Shown: one piece after another, positions 41,059 to 48,214 of the stretch
Position numbering within the stretch: the stretch's first letter is position 1
How the letters are laid out: each line of letters begins with the position of its first letter
Source: Vreelandella zhaodongensis
Lineage (GTDB): Bacteria > Pseudomonadota > Gammaproteobacteria > Pseudomonadales > Halomonadaceae
Assembly (NCBI RefSeq): GCF_013415115.1
Contig: NZ_JACCDD010000009.1
Location: 62,001 to 126,000, forward strand
DNA: 64,000 bases
Direction of reading: 5' to 3'
Translations under genes and position numbers: made by a program
The notes under the pieces: model-generated
What the model was told of the DNA's origin: nothing
Seen by the model: only the letters and a program-made list of their open reading frames with translations
The model's database searches: none

Positions 41059-42063
41059 ATGCCCGCCAGGGAGCGCTACCCACACCTACCCAAATCCGTT
41101 GAGTATGCGCATATCGGCTGGGATTTTTTTATTCTGGCGGCGGTGGTCATTAACCTAAGTCTGCTGCTATTTGACTCGCTGTTTCTGATTGAACCGATTA
41201 ACCAAGCCATTGCCAGCATCACCCCCGGCTTTCACGACGCTTACGACACCGTGATTCACAGCCGTTTTATCACCATCGATTTGTTTTTTGTCGGTATCTT
41301 CATAGCGGATGTACTGTTGAGCTGGGCGGTGGCGATTGCCGAACGGCGCTATCACCGCTGGTTTTTCTACCCGTTTGTGCACTGGTACGACGTACTTGGC
41401 TGCATTCCGCTTGGCGGGTTCCGCTTATTGCGCGTTCTACGCGTGGTGTCACTGTTAAACCGGTTGCATCGACTGCGCTTAATTGATGTGACTAAGTGGT
41501 CTAGCTACCGCTTTTTTGCCAAGTATTACGACATATTGTTGGAAGAGCTTTCGGATCGCATTGCACTGCGCCTGCTTGGCAATGTACAGCAGCAGGTCGT
41601 CGCCAGCGACTCGCTTACTGAACGGGTCATTGACCGTGTTCTCATGCCCCGTAAAGCCCAACTAATTCACGAAATATCCCAACGGCTGGAAGCGACGGTG
41701 GGCCAAGCCTACCAACAGAACCGTATCGCTATCATGGCGGCCATTGATGACTTGGTGAGCCGGACACTGAAAGAGAGCCCAGAAATTCAAAAGCTGCACC
41801 GCTTACCTATGGGACAAACGGCCTCCAACGCCATGCAAGCATCGCTTAGTGGGGTTGCCCAGCGCTTGGTGGATGAGCTGGCCCAAGGTATCCATTCAAC
41901 GGAATTTCGCCAACTCATCGAGCGTACAGCGGAAAGCGGCTTCGATAGCTGGCTAGCCGTTGATGAAACCAGTGCCCATGTAACTGAGCAGGTGCTCTAC
42001 GATATTCTCGAAATGCTGAAAGACCAGGTACGCCAGCAACGGTGGAAAGGCCGCTATGAGTAG
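41059..42063 (+). CDS. Membrane protein with voltage-sensor-like S1-S4 region and no visible pore
   Basis: A 334-residue protein. The first 143 residues look like a voltage-sensor domain: S1 (about 19-42), S2 (71-93, acidic D74/D84), S3 (100-118, HWYDVLG with D111) and an arginine-rich S4 (R122, R125, R128, R135, R138, R140). No pore helices follow. Instead there are about 190 soluble, helical residues, partly amphipathic, ending in KDQVRQQRWKGRYE. Database entries may call such proteins ion transporter or hypothetical; the function is unknown. Start ATG 41059 has an AAGGAGC site. Single gene between the thioesterase and the convergent MocR gene. Confidence 0.75.
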   Translation: MPARERYPHLPKSVEYAHIGWDFFILAAVVINLSLLLFDSLFLIEPINQAIASITPGFHDAYDTVIHSRFITIDLFFVGIFIADVLLSWAVAIAERRYHRWFFYPFVHWYDVLGCIPLGGFRLLRVLRVVSLLNRLHRLRLIDVTKWSSYRFFAKYYDILLEELSDRIALRLLGNVQQQVVASDSLTERVIDRVLMPRKAQLIHEISQRLEATVGQAYQQNRIAIMAAIDDLVSRTLKESPEIQKLHRLPMGQTASNAMQASLSGVAQRLVDELAQGIHSTEFRQLIERTAESGFDSWLAVDETSAHVTEQVLYDILEMLKDQVRQQRWKGRYE

Positions 42064-42083
42064 CTTGGTTATTAACAGCCCTG

Positions 42084-43478
42084 TTATACGGTAACGGTGG
42101 CCAGCGGTGGCTGAGCAAGACATTGCTTAATCACCGTCAGTGCCTGGTTTAACATTTGCCTGTCAGCAGCAGCACCAATACAAATCCTGATTGCCTGAGG
42201 CGCAGGCGCACTGCCCACGCAAAAAGGCTCAGCACTAGAGACTTTAACCCCTTGCTGCTGTAGGCGTTCACACAGTTCTATGGCGCGAGCCCCTTCAGGT
42301 AATGATAGCCAAACGTTGCTACTTTTAGGCCGCCCACTCAAGGTATAACCAAAGAGTGCCTGTGTGGTTAGTTGCTGCCGCACAGCAAGCTCATCGGTTT
42401 GCCACGCAAGTAAAGAGCCTGCTGCTGGCTGTGCAACCCAATGGCAGGCAATATCGACCATCAGTGGCGGCACCATCCAGCTCTGTGCTCTTAGTCCTGC
42501 TGCAAGGCGCTCAAGCAGTACGTCAGGTGAGCGAAGGACTCCTATGCGCAACCCGCCCGCCAATACCTTTGTTGTGCTGAAGACAAACAGCGTACGCTCT
42601 GGTGCTAGCTGGTAAAGCGGAGTGCCGCGTTGCTCAACAGGCAAATACTGCACACCGTCTTCAAGCAACCAAATATCATAGCGCCGAGCAAGCGATACTA
42701 ACCGTTCACGCCGCTCCTCGCTAAGGCAAACCCCAGTAGGGTTATTCTGATCAGGCGTCACATAAATTAGTCTTGGTGGCTGGCGAGCACACTGCGCTTC
42801 CAGCGCATCCATGCACATGCCCTCTTCATCAAAGGCAATGCCTACCATCTTCAGGTGTGCTTGTTGGGCGGCGCTTATCGCGCCAGGATACGTCAAAGTA
42901 TCAGCGGCGATTAGCTCACCAGGGCGCAGCAGCGTACTGAGTACCAGACTAATACCATGCTGGCCTCCCTGGGTAATCAACAGCTCATCCGCTCTCAATG
43001 TCATACCCAGTTGCTCTAGCCATCTCGCCAAGCTCTCACGGTGACCTTCGCTCCCTCTGGCATCCAGATAGGAGACTCCACGTGTCAAGGCTGCAGGAGA
43101 GCTGCTTATCACGCTCAACGCGTCACTAAATGCCTGCTGACGAAGCGGATGAGGCGGCGGCAAGCTTAGGCTTAAGTCGATGATATCGCTGTTATCACTT
43201 GGGTTCCACGCCATGTCAAAAACCGTTCGTGGCGCATGCTGCCTAACGTAGGTGCCACTTCCTACCCGTGCATTAACCCAGCCGTGATGCTCAGCCTCAG
43301 CATACCCACGAGTAACAGTGCCTACGGTTACTCCTAACGCATCCGCTAAGCGACGCTGCGGCGGCAAACGCTCTCCCGGGGCAAGCTCACCTGTCGAAAT
43401 GGCAGCGCCAATGGACTGGGCAATGGCACGGTAGCGTGGCCCAGAGAAGCTCTCAAGTGAAGGCACCCAAATTGTCAT
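42084..43478 (-). CDS. MocR-type GntR-family regulator with aminotransferase-like domain
   Basis: A 464-residue fusion: an N-terminal GntR winged helix (about 15-80, with GERLPPQRRLADALGVTVGTVTRGYAEAE) and a class I aminotransferase-like domain (about 95-450). The PLP-binding lysine lies in FSTTKVLAGGLRIG. MocR proteins use bound PLP to sense a ligand and control a neighbouring gene. ATG 43478 is chosen because the longer frame runs into the divergent promoter region. The divergent LysE-family exporter is the probable target. Confidence 0.93.
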   Translation of the reverse strand: MTIWVPSLESFSGPRYRAIAQSIGAAISTGELAPGERLPPQRRLADALGVTVGTVTRGYAEAEHHGWVNARVGSGTYVRQHAPRTVFDMAWNPSDNSDIIDLSLSLPPPHPLRQQAFSDALSVISSSPAALTRGVSYLDARGSEGHRESLARWLEQLGMTLRADELLITQGGQHGISLVLSTLLRPGELIAADTLTYPGAISAAQQAHLKMVGIAFDEEGMCMDALEAQCARQPPRLIYVTPDQNNPTGVCLSEERRERLVSLARRYDIWLLEDGVQYLPVEQRGTPLYQLAPERTLFVFSTTKVLAGGLRIGVLRSPDVLLERLAAGLRAQSWMVPPLMVDIACHWVAQPAAGSLLAWQTDELAVRQQLTTQALFGYTLSGRPKSSNVWLSLPEGARAIELCERLQQQGVKVSSAEPFCVGSAPAPQAIRICIGAAADRQMLNQALTVIKQCLAQPPLATVTV

Positions 43479-43574
43479 GGTGACAATAAAACCTTTGACG
43501 TAGATTTGACGGCCATTATGCTTACAAAAGCGACCAAAAAACAACCCAACCACAAAATTGTATGGATACAAAAA

Positions 43575-44180
43575 ATGAGCAACGAATGGTTACTGCTTGG
43601 GCCTGTGGCACTTTATATGATGTCGATGACACTGACGCCTGGGCCAAACAACATTATGTTGACCGCCTCTGGAGCGAATTTTGGTTTTCGCAGAACCATG
43701 CCTCATATGTGGGGTATTTTAGGTGGCTGTTTTCTACTGTTTTCAGGCATTGCCCTGGGGCTTGGCGTACTGTTTGAGCGCTTCCCAATGGTACAGATAG
43801 CACTACGCTGGGTGGGTAGCGCTTATTTGCTGTATCTCGCCTGGAAGATTGCCTCCGCACCACCGCCAAATCTCAACACAACCCAACACGGGGTGCCGCT
43901 GACCTTCTGGCAAGCGGCGATGTTTCAGTTTGCCAACCCCAAGGCATGGGTGATGGGGCTGGCATTAATGGCGGGATTTCTACCTGAAAGTGGTCAGCCA
44001 GTCGTTAACGCGCTGGTGCTAGCGGGTTTTGCAGAGATGGTAGCCCTGCCATGCATAGCCCTATGGGTTGCCTTTGGCAGCGCCATAGGACAGTGGATTA
44101 AAAGTGATGGAGCATGGCGTTTGTTTAATATCACCATGGGACTGCTAACCGCCGCCTGTGTCATATTAATTCTACGTTAG
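43575..44180 (+). CDS. LysE/RhtB-family amino acid exporter
   Basis: A 201-residue membrane protein with about six helices. The TPGPNNIMLTASGANFGFRR motif, PHMWGILGG and FQFANPKAWVMGL are diagnostic of the LysE/RhtB superfamily that exports amino acids. Likely start is ATG 43575 (MSNEWLLLGP); the in-frame start at 43506 would add a non-membrane basic stretch overlapping the promoter region. It is divergent from the MocR regulator, which probably controls it, and its stop overlaps the convergent I78 gene by 4 bp. Confidence 0.92.
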   Translation: MSNEWLLLGPVALYMMSMTLTPGPNNIMLTASGANFGFRRTMPHMWGILGGCFLLFSGIALGLGVLFERFPMVQIALRWVGSAYLLYLAWKIASAPPPNLNTTQHGVPLTFWQAAMFQFANPKAWVMGLALMAGFLPESGQPVVNALVLAGFAEMVALPCIALWVAFGSAIGQWIKSDGAWRLFNITMGLLTAACVILILR

Positions 44181-44530
44181 CCGCAGCGCAGCGCTTCAAT
44201 CATGTCGTTGCTTTCTAGCAGGATATTTAGGCGATCTTCTCGGTAATCCATGGTCGCGGCGCTGTTAGGCCTGAGCACACGCACCTGCCGGGCACCACTT
44301 TCGCTTTGTAGTGTCGGCACGCTAGCTTCATCAAAAGAGGTGCCAATAGCGTGCTGAATGGCCTCTGCATCACACACAGTCTCAGCAGAGGCCGCCCCCT
44401 GCCCAACGGTAGGCGGCGCAGGAGCAGAAATATCGTCAGGTGCGCCAGCACATGCCACTAGCAAGACAGATGCCAGTACCACAGAGAGACTGCACACGCC
44501 TTTTTTTGCGCCACGTATTACGTCATTCAT
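44177..44530 (-). CDS. I78-family peptidase inhibitor lipoprotein
   Basis: A 117-residue secreted lipoprotein with the lipobox VLLVACAG (Cys about 27) after a hydrophobic signal, a short Pro/Ala linker, and an I78 inhibitor domain: CDAEAIQHAIG, then VRVLRPNSAATMDYREDRLNILLE with the reactive-site region, ending EALRCG. I78 proteins inhibit serine proteases. ATG 44530 with an AAGGAAAC site is preferred over 44554. It is located between an exporter and an entericidin, all small envelope genes. Confidence 0.88.
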   Translation of the reverse strand: MNDVIRGAKKGVCSLSVVLASVLLVACAGAPDDISAPAPPTVGQGAASAETVCDAEAIQHAIGTSFDEASVPTLQSESGARQVRVLRPNSAATMDYREDRLNILLESNDMIEALRCG

Positions 44531-44571
44531 TGAAACGTTTCCTTGTTTGGCCAATGGTTACCCCAATATGC

Positions 44572-44600
44572 AAAACGGGTTAGGCAACTATGCCTAACCC
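44572..44600 (-). terminator. Terminator after the entericidin gene
   Basis: Perfect 10-bp arms (GGGTTAGGCA and TGCCTAACCC) around a 4-base loop, followed on the minus strand by GTTTTG. It lies 39 bp downstream of the entericidin stop and upstream of the I78 gene, so the two genes are probably separate units. Confidence 0.85.
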
Positions 44601-44638
44601 ATTCATTCACGCCAAGAAGCATACGCTATAAAAAAATA

Positions 44639-44770
44639 TTAACTCGCTGCGTCCTGAACAGCTTTTCCTCCCTCTTGGACGTCTTGTCCTGCACCAGAAA
44701 TCGTATTGCAGCCCGCTAAAGCACCCGCAGTCATCAGTAAAATAAAGCTGGCAGCCAATAGTTTTTTCAT
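44639..44770 (-). CDS. Entericidin EcnA/B-family lipoprotein (43 aa)
   Basis: A tiny lipoprotein: MKKLLAASFILLMTAGAL followed by the lipobox AGC (Cys21), then NTISGAGQDVQEGGKAVQDAAS, matching the entericidin pattern CNT..GxGxDxxxxGxxxxxAA. A TAAGGAGAAC ribosome site precedes the ATG. Entericidins are small envelope lipoproteins linked to stationary-phase lysis or stress in enterics, often without a nearby partner. The gene is too short for usual ORF filters. Confidence 0.88.
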   Translation of the reverse strand: MKKLLAASFILLMTAGALAGCNTISGAGQDVQEGGKAVQDAAS

Positions 44771-44807
44771 CACTGTTCTCCTTAACAAGTCATTCAGCAT
44801 CGGGAAG

Positions 44808-44835
44808 CTCCTACGGAAGCCTTTCCGTATGGGAG
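44808..44835. repeat. Inverted repeat upstream of the entericidin gene
   Basis: Arms CTCC-TACGGAA and TTCCGTA-GGGAG pair with one bulged base around a 4-base loop. It lies 38-65 bp before the divergently placed entericidin start and 114 bp before the HIT start, so it may be an operator or a leader hairpin. Function not known. Confidence 0.5.
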
Positions 44836-44948
44836 TGCTTTCAGCGTAACAGATTTTTATAATTCCGCCTGTTTTGGCATATTCTTAGCCAGGGCGAGCC
44901 GAATCAGTACCTGCTATGCTAATCCTCATCATGTAAAGGAGTACTGAC

Positions 44949-45368
44949 TTGAAAACGTTTGAACTTGACCCACGGCTAGAAGCAGACACGTTCCCGCTTT
45001 GTGATCTACCGTTATGCAGTGCGCTAATGATGAACGATGCCCGCTATCCCTGGGTGGTGTTAGTGCCCAAAGTTGCCTCGGTTAGCGAAGTCTTTGAGCT
45101 CAACCAGGATGATCAAGCGCAGCTTTGGCGTGAAGCAGCCGCGCTGGGCGCCACGATGAAAGAAGCCTTTCATGCCGATAAGATTAATATTGCCACACTC
45201 GGCAACGTAGTCAGCCAACTGCATATCCACGTGGTAGCACGTTACCAAGATGATGCTAGCTGGCCTGCGCCGGTGTGGGGTAATGGCACTCCCAAGCCTT
45301 ACGATTTAACCCGACAAGGTGAGCGACGTGCCCAGTTACTTGCTCAAATCGAGGGGCTAACGCTCTAG
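44949..45368 (+). CDS. HIT-family (histidine triad) hydrolase
   Basis: A 139-residue protein with the histidine triad HIHVVAR (about residues 97-103) in the NVVSQLHIHVVARY segment, so a nucleotide-binding hydrolase of the HIT family, related to Ap4A hydrolase-like branches. The start is TTG 44949, preceded by AAAGGAG at 44936-44942. Substrate unknown. It converges on the zevB-like gene. Confidence 0.9.
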   Translation: MKTFELDPRLEADTFPLCDLPLCSALMMNDARYPWVVLVPKVASVSEVFELNQDDQAQLWREAAALGATMKEAFHADKINIATLGNVVSQLHIHVVARYQDDASWPAPVWGNGTPKPYDLTRQGERRAQLLAQIEGLTL

Positions 45369-45380
45369 CCTTTTATTGCG

Positions 45381-45414
45381 ATTCACAATACGCAGCTATT
45401 CACAATAATCAGCT
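45381..45414. repeat. Imperfect 17-bp direct repeat between HIT and the NicO-family gene
   Basis: Two adjacent 17-base copies (45381-45397 and 45398-45414) differ at two positions. The second copy runs into the stop codon of the minus-strand permease gene. Probably a small duplication; no function evident. Confidence 0.6.
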
Positions 45415-46432
45415 ACTCCCCAAACACCGCTGGGCCCTGCCTAGGCGACGGTGCGTTAAGTAACGGGTCGCCGGCAGGCTGAGCGGCACCGGCCAAGGCC
45501 AGCGATACGCCCAGGGCAATGATCACAGCGCCTCCCATTAACGCTACCCAACCAGCGACTTTTTCAACAATGTGTTGGCTACGCTGTTTTTGGAGGCGTT
45601 TCGTTGCCCACCCTCTCGCCACGATACTCGCTAAGGCAAGTAGCGAGACCGTTATCCCTGTACCTATCGACATCGCAATGACGGATGCAACGCCTACATA
45701 GAACTGCCCTAACAAGCTGGCAGCTCCGACCATTAATACCGCCCCTGTACACGGGCGCATCCCAATGGCGCCTACTGTCATTAGCGCAGTGCGCCAATCA
45801 AGCGCCTGCTGAGGCTCAATATGATGGGCACCACCACAGCAATGAGTATGGTGGCCATCGTGCTGATGGCTGTGGCTGTGGCTGTGGCTGTGGCTGTGGC
45901 TGTGTTCAACATCCTGGTGCTGGCCATAGGCTTGCCGCAGCTGCTTAACCGCCCGCCAACATAGCCATATCCCTAACAACGCCACCAACATGAAGCTCGC
46001 CTGCTCCACCCAGACCACGCTGCCCATGGCTTGTCGAGTAACCCAACCAAGTCCGTGTACTAGCACCGCTACCATCGCGATAGCTGTCACCCCCTGCAGC
46101 AGCGATGCTGCAAAGGATAGCCCCAGCGCCCGGCGGGTAGCACCGCCGTGAGAGGCCAAGTAAGTCGCCAACACCGCTTTCCCATGTCCAGGTCCCGCGG
46201 CGTGAAAAACACCGTATGCGAAACTTACACCGAGTAGTGTCAGCCACGTCTCAGTGGAGGGCGTGCGAGACAATTCGGTAATCGATAGCGTTAACGTGCG
46301 GTGTAAATCTCGCTGCCAAGCCAAGAGCTGATAACTTACCCCCTGCACATTCGCTTGCACAGTAAACACCAGCAACGCCGCGCCTAGAACGACGAGCGCT
46401 CCCCATGCCAGTTGTTGCCGCGTTAAAGGCAT
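45413..46432 (-). CDS. zevB: NicO-family permease, ZevB-like (putative zinc transporter)
   Basis: A 339-residue inner-membrane protein of the NicO (RcnA/HupE-related) fold. Metal motifs HAAGPGHGKAV (about 78-88) and GMRPCTGAVLM lie in membrane segments. A cytosolic or periplasmic loop near residue 180 carries six His-Ser repeats plus HQHDGHHTHCCGG. In Haemophilus influenzae the pair ZevA/ZevB (DUF1007 plus NicO-family protein) imports zinc; the adjacent DUF1007 gene supports that assignment over nickel/cobalt export. A Zur-like box lies 17-31 bp before the start. The GGAGG site is clear. Symbol is by homology inference. Confidence 0.8.
   Translation of the reverse strand: MPLTRQQLAWGALVVLGAALLVFTVQANVQGVSYQLLAWQRDLHRTLTLSITELSRTPSTETWLTLLGVSFAYGVFHAAGPGHGKAVLATYLASHGGATRRALGLSFAASLLQGVTAIAMVAVLVHGLGWVTRQAMGSVVWVEQASFMLVALLGIWLCWRAVKQLRQAYGQHQDVEHSHSHSHSHSHSHQHDGHHTHCCGGAHHIEPQQALDWRTALMTVGAIGMRPCTGAVLMVGAASLLGQFYVGVASVIAMSIGTGITVSLLALASIVARGWATKRLQKQRSQHIVEKVAGWVALMGGAVIIALGVSLALAGAAQPAGDPLLNAPSPRQGPAVFGE
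45867..45904 (-). repeat. 6-bp tandem repeat encoding His-Ser in the zevB-like gene
   Basis: Six uninterrupted copies of TGGCTG (plus strand) encode (His-Ser) repeats in the metal-binding loop. The unit is a multiple of three, so slippage would change the number of histidines without shifting frame. Confidence 0.9.
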
Positions 46433-46448
46433 TATCCCTCCACCTAAA

Positions 46449-46470
46449 AGTTATAAAGTAACACTTTATA
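46449..46470 (-). promoter_or_regulatory. Zur-box-like operator upstream of zevB
   Basis: On the minus strand TGTTACTTTATAACT matches the Zur consensus TGTTATA-N-TATAACA at 11 of 14 defined positions. A 7-bp perfect inverted repeat (TATAAAG at 46452-46458, CTTTATA at 46464-46470) overlaps it. It lies in the 59-bp gap between the zevA-like stop and the zevB-like start. Match counted by hand; unverified. Confidence 0.5.
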
Positions 46471-46491
46471 CACGACCTTCAGTGTATGCCG

Positions 46492-47187
46492 CTAGAGGCA
46501 TTTAACACGTCCAGTTTCAGCAAAATGACGACCAAGCCCGGGTTCCCCCTGCTCATCTACATCTAGCAACGCTGCTTGCATGACCAGCTCAGGATCGGGG
46601 TTGGCGGGTATAATACTGAGCGAGCAATCTGGTTCGCCGTTATGAATCAGCGCCTGCTCTGAAGGGCTTCCCCCCTCTTCTTCATGCACTACTTCGATAT
46701 AGTAAGTTGGGTCAAACACTTGATACTCCAGTGTTCGGCCTGTCAGCGGTTGAGGTGACGCCAACGGTAAAACAAACATAAACGTTAAGCGGCTGTTGCG
46801 CTCCAGAGCTGTGTACTCGGTCACATCGCCTAACGCCTGGGGGCGCCCGTCGATGCGAATTTCGGTGAAATAGTGCTGCTGAGAGAGGTTGTCGCGGATG
46901 TCACTACCCAGCTGATCGAGCCCCTCTTCTAAGCTAGCGCCTGATACATGCTGAAGCTCTTCAAACACCACCAAACTATAAAAAGGATCCATCTGCCACG
47001 TTTGGTGTAGCCCCGTCGCCACCCCTTCGTCGTCAGTAATTACCCGAACGCTAAGATCTATCCAGCCATGGGGGTGAGCCATAATGGCATTGCTGCCCAG
47101 GGCGCTAACGACACCTAGCGCTAACGCTCCCCAGTAGGAACGCGATGTTTTCAATAAAGCACCTCGCTTTGGTAATACCACTCTCAC
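46492..47187 (-). CDS. zevA: DUF1007-family periplasmic protein, ZevA-like
   Basis: A 231-residue exported protein. After a basic leader and signal segment (about 14-37, ALALGVVSALGSNAIMA), the mature part begins AHPHGWIDLSV, the DUF1007 signature, continuing with TWQMDPFYSLVVFEEL and FDPTYYIEV. H. influenzae ZevA of this family binds zinc in the periplasm and works with ZevB. The GTG start overlaps the stop of the preceding lipoprotein (GTGA) after a GGGAGAG site. The zevB-like gene follows 59 bp later. Confidence 0.82.
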   Translation of the reverse strand: MRVVLPKRGALLKTSRSYWGALALGVVSALGSNAIMAHPHGWIDLSVRVITDDEGVATGLHQTWQMDPFYSLVVFEELQHVSGASLEEGLDQLGSDIRDNLSQQHYFTEIRIDGRPQALGDVTEYTALERNSRLTFMFVLPLASPQPLTGRTLEYQVFDPTYYIEVVHEEEGGSPSEQALIHNGEPDCSLSIIPANPDPELVMQAALLDVDEQGEPGLGRHFAETGRVKCL

Positions 47188-47558
47188 GGCAACTCTCCCA
47201 ACTTATTTTGCAGCGCAACTAGCCATGGATCTAACACATAGGGCGGCAGCGGCTGATTACCTCGCAGAGCCGACACGCTGACTCGGCTGCCACTCAGTTC
47301 CTCTGTTACTTTTAGCTGTAAACGGTACCCTGGCCAGCGAGCCAGACTGGCTTCAGCTCGTCCTAAGGCTAGGTCGGCGTGTCTGACCACATAACCTTGT
47401 TCCATCATTAGCTCAACGGCGGCACGCAATGTTTGCTCTGCAGAAGCGTTATAGCGCAACTCCCGCTGCTCTAACGGCTGTGTGGCGGCGCAGCCTGCCA
47501 GCATTAAGAGCATCAGCAGAGAACATGTACTGAAAGAGGCTCGACGAAGCATTTTCAT
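47184..47558 (-). CDS. Lipoprotein in the zev operon (124 aa)
   Basis: A lipoprotein with signal peptide and lipobox MLAGCAATQ (Cys about 23). The mature domain (about 40-115) has a pattern x-LRAAVELMMEQGYVVRHADLALGRAEASLA, similar in spacing to its upstream neighbour, and ends PYVLDPWLVALQNKLGELP. No named family recognised. Its ATG overlaps the stop of the upstream lipoprotein (ATGA), and its stop overlaps the zevA-like start, so the three are translationally linked. A metal-uptake role is inferred only from this linkage. Confidence 0.8.
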   Translation of the reverse strand: MKMLRRASFSTCSLLMLLMLAGCAATQPLEQRELRYNASAEQTLRAAVELMMEQGYVVRHADLALGRAEASLARWPGYRLQLKVTEELSGSRVSVSALRGNQPLPPYVLDPWLVALQNKLGELP

Positions 47559-48097
47559 AGCGCTCCCTGGAAACGTAGGCAGAAATCATCATTGCTCGCG
47601 TTATATGACTCGCGAAGGTCTCCAAGTGGGTCAAACCGACGAATATCGCGTGAGATACGTATAGCGTCCCCCCTTGCTAGCAGAGACACACGCTCAACCT
47701 CAACCGCCTGATGGCCTGGATGACCGCCAACTCGACCACCCACCCCAAGGCCAATACTGGAACCTCGACTACCCAGGCCAAAGCCACCAAATACTTGCAT
47801 ATTGCGCCCATAGCCAAAGGCGTTGTCGTAGGGGTCGTAGTAACCGATCAAATTACGCTGTCGGCTCGCGGTTACCAAACCCAGCTCAGTGTCTGTTGTC
47901 TCCAGCTCAAAGCCCCACTCCTCAAGCAGCGTAATACTCCGCGTGAGTGCATCGTGGGAACCCGCTGTTTGGCTGGCGGGGAAATAACAGGCGGCCGAAG
48001 GGGCAGGCTCTGCTTGAGGCATGCGCGCTGGCACCGACTGACAGCCTGCCAGCACCAACAGGCACACTATGCTTATAGATACTGATACTGTCTTCAT
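47555..48097 (-). CDS. Lipoprotein leading the zev operon (180 aa)
   Basis: Starts MKTVSVSISIVCLLVLAGC, so an SPII-processed lipoprotein (Cys about 19). The mature region holds a small alpha-beta domain (LTRSITLLEEWGFELETTDTELG, then LVTASRQR), a flexible Gly-rich middle with repeated GxGxG spacing (about 105-130), and a C-terminal strand set ending DDFCLRFQGAL. ATG 48097 has AGAGGA; the ATG at 48103 is too close to it. It resembles the next lipoprotein in the EWGF/EQGY...LG...A pattern, suggesting duplication. Family unknown. Confidence 0.8.
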   Translation of the reverse strand: MKTVSVSISIVCLLVLAGCQSVPARMPQAEPAPSAACYFPASQTAGSHDALTRSITLLEEWGFELETTDTELGLVTASRQRNLIGYYDPYDNAFGYGRNMQVFGGFGLGSRGSSIGLGVGGRVGGHPGHQAVEVERVSLLARGDAIRISRDIRRFDPLGDLRESYNASNDDFCLRFQGAL

Positions 48098-48214
48098 AAT
48101 CATTCCTCTCGCCGCTGATGCGGCTGGTGTGCCATTGAGCAGCGCGCTAAGCTCGTCTTACGCCATAACAATGCATGACCACACGCTGAGACAACGTTTT
48201 TAGGAGGTTGTGCG

